A stretch of DNA of 64,000 nt, from contig CALAGQ010000037.1 of NCBI GenBank assembly GCA_937891765.1, positions 1-64,000 on the forward strand, written 5' to 3'. This stretch comes from an uncultured Nitrospina sp. GTDB taxonomy: Bacteria; Nitrospinota; Nitrospinia; Nitrospinales; VA-1. The position numbers were made by a program, and so were the translations under genes. Each line of letters starts with the position of its first letter. Within the stretch, counting starts at the first letter, position 1. This document shows positions 16,231 through 25,059 of this stretch, piece by piece. A model generated the notes under the pieces. The model was not told the origin of the DNA. It searched no databases and saw only the letters and a program-made list of their open reading frames with translations.

Positions 16231-19200
16231 TCAGGCAACCAGCGTTTCGTTTTGCTTTTTACATTCTTCCAAAACTCGACGGTAATCACGCGGATAAACT
16301 TTGATAAATTTTGGCAGGGTTGCTTCCCAGTCATCAAGTACCTTTTTGGCAACACTGCTTTGTGTGCTCTGAAAGTGTTCTTCAATCAAGGACTTTAAAT
16401 GCTCGACATCTTCGGGTTCTTCAACTGAAACCAGATCAACACTAATCTGGTTGCAATGAATAGGAAACGTATTATCACGATCGAGAACATACGCCAATCC
16501 TCCACTCATACCCGCAGCGAAGTTTCTCCCTGTTGAACCAAGAACCACAACGGTCCCCCCGGTCATGTACTCGCACCCATGATCCCCTACCCCTTCTACC
16601 ACTGCCTGAGCTCCGCTGTTACGAACTGCGAACCGTTCTCCGCCAATGCCTCTAAAAAAAGCTTTGCCGGAAATAGCCCCATAAAGAACTGTATTGCCGA
16701 TCAAAATATTATCTTCAGGAACGAGGGTGGAATTCTTTGGTGGATAAATAAATATTTTACCACCAGACAAACCTTTCCCCACATAGTCATTGGCATCGCC
16801 GGCAAGACCAAAGGTTACTCCCGGTGCCAGAAAAGCCCCGAAGCTCTGGCCTGCTGAACCCTTAAAACCAAACTGAATAGTATCGGAGGGAAGTCCTTCT
16901 TCACCATACTTTTTCGAAATTCGATAACTGAGCATCGCCCCGGTAGCCCGATCCGTATTAAGAATGGGGAGATCACCGTAAACCTGGGTTTTATTTTGAA
17001 GAGCCAACTGGCTCATTTCTATCAGCTTATGATCCAGCACACTGTCCAAATCATTGCTCAAGTCCTGGGTGCAAACATTACGGATCGCAACGTTACTATT
17101 CACATCCGGTTTATGCAGAATTCGACTGACATCAACTCCATGAGCTTTCCAATGCTCGACCACATAGCCAGCCTCAAGAAGATCTACCCGGCCGATCAAG
17201 TCATCAAATTTTCGTATGCCCAACTCAGCCATAATTTCCCGAACCTCTTGCGCGATAAACTTGAAGAAGTTGACCACATGGTCGGCCTTGCCCGTGAACT
17301 TCTTTCTAAGAGCCGGGTCCTGAGTGGCTACCCCAACCGAGCAGGTATTGAGATGACATTTTCGCATCATGATGCAGCCCATCGTCACCAGTGCCGTGGT
17401 CGAGAAACCAAATTCATCGGCTCCCAGAAGTCCACCTATCACCACATCGCGACCTGTTTTAAGCTGACCGTCCACCTGAACACGAATCCGCCCACGCAAA
17501 TCGTTCAGCACGAGAATCTGCTGAGTTTCGGAAAGTCCCAACTCCCAAGGTAGCCCGGCGTGTTTGATGGAAGTTTGCGGTGAAGCTCCGGTTCCGCCAT
17601 CATGGCCGGCAATCAACACCCCTTCCGCATGCGCTTTTGAAACCCCGGCGGCAATGGTTCCCACTCCCGCTTCGGCAACCAGCTTGACACTGACCCGCGC
17701 GTCTGGGTTAGCGTTGTGCAAATCGAAAATCAACTGTTGCAGGTCTTCGATGGAATAGATGTCATGATGCGGCGGTGGCGAAATCAAACCCACACCCGGC
17801 GTGGAATGCCGGATCTTGGCGATGTATTCACTCACTTTATGTCCCGGCAACTGTCCCCCCTCACCGGGCTTCGCTCCCTGCGCGATTTTAATCTGTAATT
17901 CATCGGCATTAGCCAGATAAAAACTGTTCACCCCAAAACGTCCTGATGCCACCTGCTTGATCTTGCTACGGCGTGAGTCTCCATTTGCGTCAGGCGTATA
18001 GCGGACGCTATCTTCTCCGCCTTCACCGGTATTGCTTCTTCCGCCCAACCGGTTCATAGCAATCGCCAGCGTCTCATGCGCTTCACGAGAAATGGAGCCG
18101 ATGGACATGGCCCCGGTGCAGAAACGTTTGGTGATTTCTTCTACCGGCTCCACGTCATCAATAGGAATTGGATGGGCCGTTTTGAATTTAAACAATCCGC
18201 GCAAGGTACATTGCCGGGTGCTTTCTTTATCCGCATGTGCGGAGAACTTTTTAAATGTAGCGTAATCATTCGAGCGAGTCGCGTGTTGCAACAGTCCGAT
18301 AGCATTCGGATTGAGCATGTGCTTCTCCTCGCCACGGCGCCAATGATATTGGCCGCCGAGTTCAAGAGTCGAAGCGATTTCTTTGGCAAATCCCTTTTTA
18401 TGGCGGGCCAAGGCCTCTTTAGCCAGCACATCCAATTCCGCACCACTAACGCGTGAAGGGGTTCCGGTAAAATAACGATCCACAACTTTCTCACCCAACC
18501 CAACCGCTTCAAATACCTGTGCCCCACGATAACTTTGAATGGTGGAGATCCCCATCTTCGCGGTGATTTTGAAAAGCCCTATTCTCGTAGATTTAATAAA
18601 ATTAGAGATAGCAGTTTCGGCATCTAATTTTTCAAGGAACACACCCTCTGTAGAAATTTGTGCAACGGTTTCATAAGCCAGATAGGGATAGATTGCCCCA
18701 GCCCCATAACCGATCAACAACGCGAAATGCATCATTTCACGAGCCTCACCGGTTTCGACCACCAGTCCCACTCGCGTGCGTGTCCGTTCCCTGAGGAGAT
18801 GATGGTGCACTCCGGCGGTGGCAAGCAAGCTGGGTATGGGGACATAATCTGCGTCCATTCCTTTATCAGAGAGAACCAATATCGTGGCGCCTTCCTCGAT
18901 AGCCTTGGAGGCCTGTTCGCATAATTTATCGAGCGCCCTTTTCATCCCCTCCACTCCCTCGGAGACCGGAAACAGCATTGGCAGGTCTGCTGTTTTCAGA
19001 TCGGTCTGGTTCAGGCCACGAATCTTTTCCATTTCATGACCGGTGAGAATGGGATGCTCGACTTTCAGTTTGCGACAATGTTCGGGCGACTCAGCCAAAA
19101 GATTTCTTTCCTTACCGAGGGTCACTTCCATGGACATGACCAGCCTTTCGCGGATCGAATCGATAGCGGGATTGGTCACTTGAGCAAAAAGCTGTTTAAA

Positions 19201-20751
19201 ATAATTAAACAAGAGTTGAGGCTTTTGCGACAATATTGCCAAGGGAGTATCGTTACCCATGGATCCATTGGCCTCCATGGCCTTGCCAGCCATAGGTGCG
19301 ATCACAAACTTTAAATCTTCAATGGAATAACCAAAAGCAATCTGCCGGTTCAAAATGGTTTCATGATCGAGCTTAAACTGAAAGCCTGTTGCAGGCAGGT
19401 CTTTCAGGTTGACCTGATTTTCCTTGACCCATTTCGTATAAGGTTTTTGCGTGGAAATTTTTGCTTTGATTTCTTCATCTGAAATGATGCGGCCTTCATT
19501 GATGTCCACGAGAAACATTTTCCCCGGTTGCAGGCGGCCTTTGTATTCAATATTGGCTTCATCAACAGGAAGGACTCCCACTTCCGAGGCCATGATAACC
19601 AGACCGTCTTTGGTCACATAATAGCGCGACGGACGCAAACCATTACGATCCAGCACAGCACCGCAGGTTTCCCCATCAGTGAAAGCAATGGAGGCCGGAC
19701 CATCCCAGGGCTCCATCATGGAAGCGTGATACTCATAGAATCCGCGCTTGTCATCATCCATGGTTTCGTGCCCACTCCAAGGCTCCGGGATCATCATCAT
19801 CATGGCGTGCGGAAGCGATCGGCCGGTCAGGAACAACATCTCCAAGGCCTGATCAAAGTCTGCCGAATCGCTGCCACCCGGAGCAATGACAGGAAGGATC
19901 ATATTAAGATCTTCAAATAAAGGCGACTCAAACATCGACTCGCGAGCACTCATCCAGTTCTTGTTTCCTCGAACCGTATTGATCTCGCCATTGTGCGCGA
20001 TGTAACGGAAAGGTTGAGCACGGCCCCAGGAGGGGAAAGTATTGGTACTGTAACGAGAGTGCGCTAACGCCAAAGCAGAAACCATGTTCGGATCTTTAAG
20101 ATCCAGATAATAGGTCTCCAATTGTGGGGCCATCAACTGCCCTTTGTAAATAAGGGTCTTGCTGGAAAGACTGCAGGCGTAAAAGTTTTCGTTATCATCA
20201 TTGAGCCCGGCCCGACGTATCCCCCAAGCGGAGCGCTTGCGAACACAATAAAGTCTTCTCTCAAAAGCCAACTGATCTGGCACATCCGATCCTGCTCCGA
20301 CAAAAAGCTGTTTGATCACGGGTTCTACCGAACGGGCCGTTTTGCCGATTGTTGTGTTATCGACCGGAACATCGCGCCAACCGAGAAGCTCCAGACCTTC
20401 CGCCACAACCGCACGCTCCATGATTTCCTGCCCCTGTCTGGTATCCCCATCGGTGGGAAGAAAGATATTGCCCACCGCATAGCGCCCTACCTCGGGCAAC
20501 TTGATCCCGGCCTTTTCGCAATGATCTTGAAAAAACTGATGAGGAATCTGGATGAGAATCCCGGCACCATCCCCCGAAGTCGAGTCCGAACCGCAAGCAC
20601 CGCGATGTTCCAGTTTTTTGAGAATTTCCAGACCCTGGGTGATGATTTCATGGGACTTCTCCCCCTTCATATTCATGACAAACCCCACCCCACAACTGTC
20701 TTTTTCGAAGGCGGGATCATAGAGGCCCTGTTTTTTTGGAAAAGCGTGCAT
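16231..20751 (-). CDS. gltB: Glutamate synthase large subunit (alpha, GltB)
   Basis: GltB makes glutamate from glutamine and 2-oxoglutarate. The 1506-residue length is typical. The N-terminal glutaminase nucleophile is C20 (KDSCGVGFVMN), so the first 19 residues should be cleaved as a propeptide. The central FMN-binding synthase domain contains GEGGQLPGHKV and AHAEGVLIAGHDGGTGASP. The 3Fe-4S cysteines lie in CIMMRKCHLNTCSVG. The C-terminal beta helix has Gly-rich repeats (GGAGGxV-type, e.g. YMTGGTVVVLG). It starts with ATG at 20751 and is cotranscribed with gltD. With glutamine synthetase elsewhere it forms the GS-GOGAT route. Confidence 0.96.
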   Translation of the reverse strand: MHAFPKKQGLYDPAFEKDSCGVGFVMNMKGEKSHEIITQGLEILKKLEHRGACGSDSTSGDGAGILIQIPHQFFQDHCEKAGIKLPEVGRYAVGNIFLPTDGDTRQGQEIMERAVVAEGLELLGWRDVPVDNTTIGKTARSVEPVIKQLFVGAGSDVPDQLAFERRLYCVRKRSAWGIRRAGLNDDNENFYACSLSSKTLIYKGQLMAPQLETYYLDLKDPNMVSALALAHSRYSTNTFPSWGRAQPFRYIAHNGEINTVRGNKNWMSARESMFESPLFEDLNMILPVIAPGGSDSADFDQALEMLFLTGRSLPHAMMMMIPEPWSGHETMDDDKRGFYEYHASMMEPWDGPASIAFTDGETCGAVLDRNGLRPSRYYVTKDGLVIMASEVGVLPVDEANIEYKGRLQPGKMFLVDINEGRIISDEEIKAKISTQKPYTKWVKENQVNLKDLPATGFQFKLDHETILNRQIAFGYSIEDLKFVIAPMAGKAMEANGSMGNDTPLAILSQKPQLLFNYFKQLFAQVTNPAIDSIRERLVMSMEVTLGKERNLLAESPEHCRKLKVEHPILTGHEMEKIRGLNQTDLKTADLPMLFPVSEGVEGMKRALDKLCEQASKAIEEGATILVLSDKGMDADYVPIPSLLATAGVHHHLLRERTRTRVGLVVETGEAREMMHFALLIGYGAGAIYPYLAYETVAQISTEGVFLEKLDAETAISNFIKSTRIGLFKITAKMGISTIQSYRGAQVFEAVGLGEKVVDRYFTGTPSRVSGAELDVLAKEALARHKKGFAKEIASTLELGGQYHWRRGEEKHMLNPNAIGLLQHATRSNDYATFKKFSAHADKESTRQCTLRGLFKFKTAHPIPIDDVEPVEEITKRFCTGAMSIGSISREAHETLAIAMNRLGGRSNTGEGGEDSVRYTPDANGDSRRSKIKQVASGRFGVNSFYLANADELQIKIAQGAKPGEGGQLPGHKVSEYIAKIRHSTPGVGLISPPPHHDIYSIEDLQQLIFDLHNANPDARVSVKLVAEAGVGTIAAGVSKAHAEGVLIAGHDGGTGASPQTSIKHAGLPWELGLSETQQILVLNDLRGRIRVQVDGQLKTGRDVVIGGLLGADEFGFSTTALVTMGCIMMRKCHLNTCSVGVATQDPALRKKFTGKADHVVNFFKFIAQEVREIMAELGIRKFDDLIGRVDLLEAGYVVEHWKAHGVDVSRILHKPDVNSNVAIRNVCTQDLSNDLDSVLDHKLIEMSQLALQNKTQVYGDLPILNTDRATGAMLSYRISKKYGEEGLPSDTIQFGFKGSAGQSFGAFLAPGVTFGLAGDANDYVGKGLSGGKIFIYPPKNSTLVPEDNILIGNTVLYGAISGKAFFRGIGGERFAVRNSGAQAVVEGVGDHGCEYMTGGTVVVLGSTGRNFAAGMSGGLAYVLDRDNTFPIHCNQISVDLVSVEEPEDVEHLKSLIEEHFQSTQSSVAKKVLDDWEATLPKFIKVYPRDYRRVLEECKKQNETLVA

Positions 20752-20780
20752 AGTTTATTTAACTCATTGAATTTAAAAAG

Positions 20781-20801
20781 CGTTTACTTCCATCAGTAAC
20801 G
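20781..20801 (-). promoter_or_regulatory. Terminator-like hairpin before gltB
   Basis: Read on the minus strand, CGTTACT and AGTAAACG pair with one bulged A around GATGG/A and are followed by CTTTTTAAA. The structure ends about 30 bases before the gltB ATG. It is AT-rich and weak, and could be an attenuator or chance. I could not identify a riboswitch aptamer upstream of it. Confidence 0.25.
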
Positions 20802-21231
20802 AAAAGCATCGAAAATTCAAGGATTTTCAGCGCCGAGCAGTTATAAAAAGCAAGAGTCGTGCCTGAGGGAACCTATTGATATTAAGAGACTTAAAAGAAG
20901 CACCCCTTAAATAGGGTAAATAATATACACAATTAAGAATATATTTTCTACAATTATTATAGAATTTGTAGCTTATAGCGCAAAGGTCTGACATTTTCAC
21001 AGTCTGACACTCGAATCCCATGGAATTTTTTTACCGGCATTATAATAGAAAACCCCGATAAAGTGGTGCATTTCCCTCACACTCGCCGCAAAAAGACCGC
21101 TCCGACCTCTTCGAACCACAGGAGCGGCTTTCGAGTCACAGGAACTGCACAGCTTAATTAACTGTTTTCATTTCCCAAATTGGCGTTATAATGACAATGT
21201 TTCCTTTTTCAATCTGGATCACACAGTACCG
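20802..21231. other. Intergenic region between divergent gltB and CBS gene
   Basis: This AT-rich stretch must hold the gltB promoter. No convincing gene is present; the only sizeable minus-strand frame (20827-21021) lacks any family signal. CCGCTCC (21097-21103) and GGAGCGG (21121-21127) form a 7-base inverted repeat with a 17-base loop of unknown meaning. Confidence 0.5.
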
Positions 21232-21277
21232 CTGCCGTATCTGGGTAACTTTCCCTGCCGTATCTGGGTAACTTTCC
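21232..21277 (+). repeat. Perfect 23-bp tandem duplication
   Basis: Two exact adjacent copies of a 23-base unit beginning CTGCCGTATCTGGGTAACTT lie about 80 bases before the CBS-domain gene. The unit contains no strong inverted repeat. It could be a recent slippage duplication or a doubled binding site near the promoter of the downstream gene. Confidence 0.85.
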
Positions 21278-21357
21278 CCGGATTGAAATTTTTAGAACGG
21301 GAAGATCCCTTCCCTTCACATGCTGACACTGTTTGCTTTCTCTAAACTAGGCTCGTA

Positions 21358-21996
21358 ATGATCATTGATGAAATAATGACCCGCAAGGTCATCACAATTA
21401 AATCCGGGGACACCCTCTATAAGGCGCAGGAATTGATGGTTAAGAATTCCATTCGCCATTTACCGGTCGCCCAGAAAACTGAACTTGAAGGCATCATCAC
21501 AGAAAGCGATATCCGCGGAGCTTTCATTCAAAATCATAACGGCTCCTCAAAGATAACGGTTCTCGATCCGAAAGAAATGAAAGTTTCGGATTTCATGACC
21601 CGCAATCCTCAAACTGTAGGGCCGGAAACCAATGTAGAAGATGCGGCCCTCTTGATCTACAAAAATAAGATCGGGTCGCTTCCCGTTTTAGACGGCGATA
21701 AGTTGGTAGGCATCGTTTCCATTCTCGATATGCTGGGATTGTTCATAGATATGATGGGCATTCTTCATTCAAGCTCCAGAGTGGACGTAATCATGGACAA
21801 GGATCCAAAAAACTTTGAAGCTGTATCCAAGATCATCCATGATGAAGGAATGAACATCATCAGTGTTGGCATGGCCCCTTATGCCAAAAACAAAAAGAAA
21901 CAGGTCTATTTCTTCCGCCTAGATCTATGCGAGACAGCCCTTCTGGCCAAGAAAATTGAAAAGGCCGGGTTCAAGGTGCTAAACGCCATCGACTGA
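21358..21996 (+). CDS. CBS-pair and ACT-like domain protein (AcuB-like)
   Basis: The 212-residue protein has two CBS motifs (DEIMTRKVITIKSGDTLYKA near residue 4; VSDFMTRNPQTVGPETN near 78). A C-terminal ACT-like fold follows from about 143 (RVDVIMDKDPKNFEAVSKIIHDEGMNIISVGM). CBS pairs bind adenine nucleotides and act as energy or ligand sensors; this arrangement matches proteins annotated AcuB. No catalytic partner is adjacent. It stands alone between gltB and leuA, so a role in sensing nitrogen or branched amino acids is only a guess from location. The start is ATG 21358, with no clear Shine-Dalgarno. Confidence 0.8.
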   Translation: MIIDEIMTRKVITIKSGDTLYKAQELMVKNSIRHLPVAQKTELEGIITESDIRGAFIQNHNGSSKITVLDPKEMKVSDFMTRNPQTVGPETNVEDAALLIYKNKIGSLPVLDGDKLVGIVSILDMLGLFIDMMGILHSSSRVDVIMDKDPKNFEAVSKIIHDEGMNIISVGMAPYAKNKKKQVYFFRLDLCETALLAKKIEKAGFKVLNAID

Positions 21997-22339
21997 CTGC
22001 TCGCCGCAGAGGCAACTGACAAGAACTCTTCGAACCAAAACCAGCTCTTTGCTCGCCCGCCTTTAAATATTTGTGTTTTGGGTCTGGTTTCGTCTACAAT
22101 CAAATTTCTACTGGCACAATCTTAAAAACAGGCTTGAGAAAATGATTATTTATTCCAAAAGACAATTCGGTTCACACTCTTGCCTGGAACTACGCCTACT
22201 GGCCCTGCTAATCAAGGGTGGGCTCAAAAAGCCTCTACTCTGAACGATCGGGTCCACCCTCACCAGCTTTTTGCAACTCCCAAATAGATTCATTCAGCAA
22301 CTTAATTTTTTCTGACACCGGGGAAAATCTTCCAATCCT
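21997..22339. other. Gene-free stretch before leuA
   Basis: I see no gene in this stretch. An inverted repeat AGGGTGG (22215-22221) / CCACCCT (22254-22260) with a 32-base loop could form a stem; it lies upstream of the predicted leuA promoter, so it is not a leuA leader unless a second, earlier promoter exists. No leucine-rich leader peptide or T-box feature was seen. Confidence 0.4.
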
Positions 22340-22368
22340 TTGGTATTTGATAAGATACATCTTATAAT
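22340..22368 (+). promoter_or_regulatory. leuA promoter
   Basis: TTGGTA (22340-22345) and a consensus TATAAT (22363-22368) are 17 bases apart. The transcript would start near 22375, only about 30 bases before the leuA ATG, so there is little room for leader control. Confidence 0.6.
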
Positions 22369-22406
22369 ATGAAAGACTTGTTTATTTGAAAGGAGATTTT
22401 TTAGTC

Positions 22407-23969
22407 ATGCAACCCGAAAAACTCATCATCTTCGACACCACATTAAGAGACGGAGAGCAATGCCCCGGCGCCAGCTTGAACATCAAGGAAAAACTTGAGA
22501 TCGCGCGGCAACTGGCTCTACTCAATGTGGATGTGATCGAAGCGGGTTTTCCGGTTGCGTCTCCGGGGGACTTCGAATCGGTCAAACAGATTGCGGAAGA
22601 AATCCGCGGCTTAAAAATCGCCGGACTTTCACGCGCGTTGGAAAAGGACATCGAGACGACGGCTCGTGCTTTGGAAAAAGCCGAGTCACCGCGTATTCAT
22701 GTTTTTCTCTCTACGTCAAAAGTGCATCGGGAGCATATGGTTGATAAAGCCAAGGCAGAGATCATTGAAATGGGAGTCAAAGCCATCCAGTTCGCCCGCA
22801 AATATTGCGACGATGTGGAGTTCTCCCCCATGGATGCAACGCGGACAGAAAAAGATTTTCTCGCCGAGGTCATTCAGGAGGTGATCGGCGCTGGAGCCAC
22901 TACGGTCAATATTCCCGACACTGTGGGCTACACCGTTCCCGAAGAATTCGCCAAACTCATTCAGTATTTGAAGACAAATGTTTCCAATATTGAGCAGGCG
23001 ATCATCAGCGTGCATTGCCACAACGATCTCGGACTTGCGGTTGCCAACTCCCTTTCTGCGGTGCAGGCAGGGGCACGACAAGTCGAGTGCACCGTCAACG
23101 GTATTGGTGAACGAGCCGGAAATGCTGCCATGGAAGAAATAGTAATGGCTGTTAGAACTCGAAAAGATTTTTTCAATAATGTATACACAGATATCGAGAC
23201 CAAACATATTCAATCATGCAGCAAATTGGTCAGCAGCTTGACCGGATTCTTCGTGCAACGCAATAAAGCCATTGTAGGAAAAAATGCTTTCGCGCATGAG
23301 TCTGGCATCCATCAACACGGATTTCTCAAGCGCAAAGACACTTTTGAGATCATGGACCCCAAAGACATCGGCGGTGACGAGTCTGAACTGGTGATGGGAA
23401 AACATTCAGGACGCAACGCACTCCGACACAAGGTTCAGGAGTTGGGGTACCACTTGGAACAGGATGAACTGGACAAAGTGTTTGAGGAATTCAAAGTTCT
23501 TGCAGATGAAAAAAAGGAAATCTTTGAGGACGACCTCCATACACTCTGTCAGAAGCAGAAGTTTTCTGAGGAACAGCAGAACACCTATAAGCTTGGTTCC
23601 CTGCAATGCAGTTTTGAAACGGGGAAAATTCCCCAGGCGACAGTGGTTCTGGTCAGCCGTGACGGAAACGAACATTCTTCCAGCGCCAGCGGCGATGGCC
23701 CGGTGGATGCGATTTATAATGCCATCGATAAGATCACCGGTCTCAGATGCAAGCTTCTCGACTACCAGGTGATGGCTAAAACCAAGGGACAAGATGCCCA
23801 GGGTGAAGTCACCGTTCGCGTTCAACATGAAAAAAGGGAAGTGCTGGGAAAGGGCGCTGGAGTCAACACCATAGAAGCCAGCGGATTTGCCTATATCAAC
23901 GCGATCAACAAACTTCTACTGAAATCAAAGTCCGGTCCGGTTGAGGGCAATGAACTGCCGGGACCGTGA
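22407..23969 (+). CDS. leuA: 2-Isopropylmalate synthase
   Basis: LeuA condenses acetyl-CoA with 2-oxoisovalerate, the first step of leucine synthesis. From ATG 22407 it has 520 residues. The catalytic TIM barrel opens [18 protein letters not shown] and has the metal-binding [15 protein letters not shown] and [14 protein letters not shown] motifs. After the linker, a C-terminal regulatory LeuA dimer domain (about 390-505) includes [14 protein letters not shown] and the end [15 protein letters not shown], so leucine feedback inhibition is expected. AAAGGAG lies at 22389-22395; an in-frame TTG at 22386 overlaps it and is unlikely to be the start. No other leucine genes are adjacent. Confidence 0.95.
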   Translation: MQPEKLIIFDTTLRDGEQCPGASLNIKEKLEIARQLALLNVDVIEAGFPVASPGDFESVKQIAEEIRGLKIAGLSRALEKDIETTARALEKAESPRIHVFLSTSKVHREHMVDKAKAEIIEMGVKAIQFARKYCDDVEFSPMDATRTEKDFLAEVIQEVIGAGATTVNIPDTVGYTVPEEFAKLIQYLKTNVSNIEQAIISVHCHNDLGLAVANSLSAVQAGARQVECTVNGIGERAGNAAMEEIVMAVRTRKDFFNNVYTDIETKHIQSCSKLVSSLTGFFVQRNKAIVGKNAFAHESGIHQHGFLKRKDTFEIMDPKDIGGDESELVMGKHSGRNALRHKVQELGYHLEQDELDKVFEEFKVLADEKKEIFEDDLHTLCQKQKFSEEQQNTYKLGSLQCSFETGKIPQATVVLVSRDGNEHSSSASGDGPVDAIYNAIDKITGLRCKLLDYQVMAKTKGQDAQGEVTVRVQHEKREVLGKGAGVNTIEASGFAYINAINKLLLKSKSGPVEGNELPGP

Positions 23970-23979
23970 CCAACGATAA

Positions 23980-24005
23980 CCCCCTTCCGGTTTTTCCGGA
24001 GGGGG
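23980..24005 (+). terminator. Terminator after leuA
   Basis: CCCCCTTCCGG and CCGGAGGGGG pair (one bulged T) around a TTTTT loop, followed by GGATTTTCTTTTA. It ends leuA 11 bases after its stop codon. Confidence 0.85.
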
Positions 24006-24041
24006 GATTTTCTTTTATAATTTCTTGAATGCAGGTGCGCC

Positions 24042-24767
24042 ATCTCTAAACGAGACACATTATTCAATCGGGATACTGCCAGCGGATCTTTCGAGTTCGA
24101 TGAATCGGTAGCAAATGTATTCGAGGATATGCTGGAACGAAGTGTTCCCATGTATCAAGAGTGCCAGTCGTTGGCGGTGCACTGGTGCGCCCAATTCGCC
24201 AAGGCAAACACTTCTGTCTACGACCTGGGCTGCTCCACCGGCCAATTGCTCCTTAAACTGGCCCACTCGATAGACAAAAACAAAGGAATATCTTTATATG
24301 GTGTCGACAATTCTTCTGCCATGTTAGAAAAATCTCGCGAAACGCTGAGAAAATCACCGATACCCTGTGAACTCTTTACGGCAGATTTAAATCAGGGAAT
24401 TTCCATCCAAAATGCGTCTGTGGTGGTGATGAACTACACCCTGCAGTTTGTCTTACCGGAATACAGAATTCCGCTATTAAAGGATATCTTTGAAGGTCTG
24501 GTTCCTGGAGGATCCCTCGTTCTCATTGAAAAAATTAAAAGCGGCATTCCAGAGCTGGACCGGACTTTCATCGATTTTCACCATCAGTTTAAGCGGGATC
24601 GAGGATATTCCAATCTGGAGATTTCCAGAAAACGCGAAGCCCTGGAAAATGTCCTCATCCCCTGGACGGTAGAGGAAAACCTGAGCCTCATCAAAAAGGC
24701 CGGCTTCCCGACAGTCGACCTGTTCTTCAAGTGGAACAATTTTGCCGGATTTATTGCTTTGAATTAG
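24042..24767 (+). CDS. cmoA: Carboxy-SAM synthase CmoA, no canonical start for full frame
   Basis: CmoA makes carboxy-S-adenosylmethionine from SAM and prephenate for the cmo5U wobble modification of tRNA. The frame carries the SAM-binding motif VYDLGCSTGQLLLKL, VDNSSAMLEKSR, VVVMNYTLQF and HHQFKRDRGYSNLEISRKREALENV, a close match to E. coli CmoA. The first ATG is 24129, but the same frame upstream encodes RDTLFN and FDESVANVFEDM, which match the CmoA N-terminus (RDTLFS, FDERVAEVFPDM). Between the upstream stop and 24129 no ATG, GTG or TTG exists. I place the start at ATC 24042, with AGGTG a few bases upstream. A frameshift or sequencing error near 24030-24050 is the main alternative. No cmoB is adjacent. 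Confidence 0.75.
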   Translation: MSKRDTLFNRDTASGSFEFDESVANVFEDMLERSVPMYQECQSLAVHWCAQFAKANTSVYDLGCSTGQLLLKLAHSIDKNKGISLYGVDNSSAMLEKSRETLRKSPIPCELFTADLNQGISIQNASVVVMNYTLQFVLPEYRIPLLKDIFEGLVPGGSLVLIEKIKSGIPELDRTFIDFHHQFKRDRGYSNLEISRKREALENVLIPWTVEENLSLIKKAGFPTVDLFFKWNNFAGFIALN

Positions 24768-24845
24768 AAACTATTGTATTCTTAATAACTTCATGAGAAA
24801 CACCCATGTTTTAATGAAGTTCAGGTGAATCAGGAGGACTCGGTC

Positions 24846-25040
24846 ATGCCCCAATACGATCATAGCTGCGAGAAATGTAAAAAGGATTTCGTGGTTGAAA
24901 TGAAGATGTCAGAAGTGGATAAAAAAAAGGTGACTTGCCCTGAATGCGGTTCTAAAAAGGTTTCGCGCAACGTGACCAACAACACGTTCTGGAGCGAAAG
25001 CATAAACCGCTATAATTACTCCAAAACCAATAACGATTAA
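24846..25040 (+). CDS. FmdB-type zinc ribbon protein
   Basis: A 64-residue protein beginning MPQYDHSCEKCKKDF, with CxxC at the N-terminus and a second CPEC pair 20-odd residues on, forming a single zinc ribbon. This is the pattern of FmdB-family putative regulatory proteins. The C-terminal tail (NTFWSESINRYNYSKTNND) is polar. AGGAGG at 24832-24837, eight bases ahead, fixes the start at ATG 24846. Nineteen bases separate it from the radical SAM gene, so the two are likely cotranscribed. Function is unknown. Confidence 0.8.
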   Translation: MPQYDHSCEKCKKDFVVEMKMSEVDKKKVTCPECGSKKVSRNVTNNTFWSESINRYNYSKTNND

Positions 25041-25059
25041 TTCCTGCGATAACTAAATC

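Noticed and set aside
20780-20805. Possible glutamine riboswitch, from GGAAGTA near gltB
   Set aside because: Only a short string matches the glnA RNA core; the required flanking helices and loop are absent.
20827-21021. Minus-strand frame upstream of gltB
   Set aside because: Composition is typical of AT-rich intergenic DNA, with no ribosome site or conserved motif.
21107-22037. 12-base direct repeat CTCTTCGAACCA flanking the CBS gene (21107-21118 and 22026-22037)
   Set aside because: Short, with no integrase or tRNA context; likely chance rather than attachment sites.
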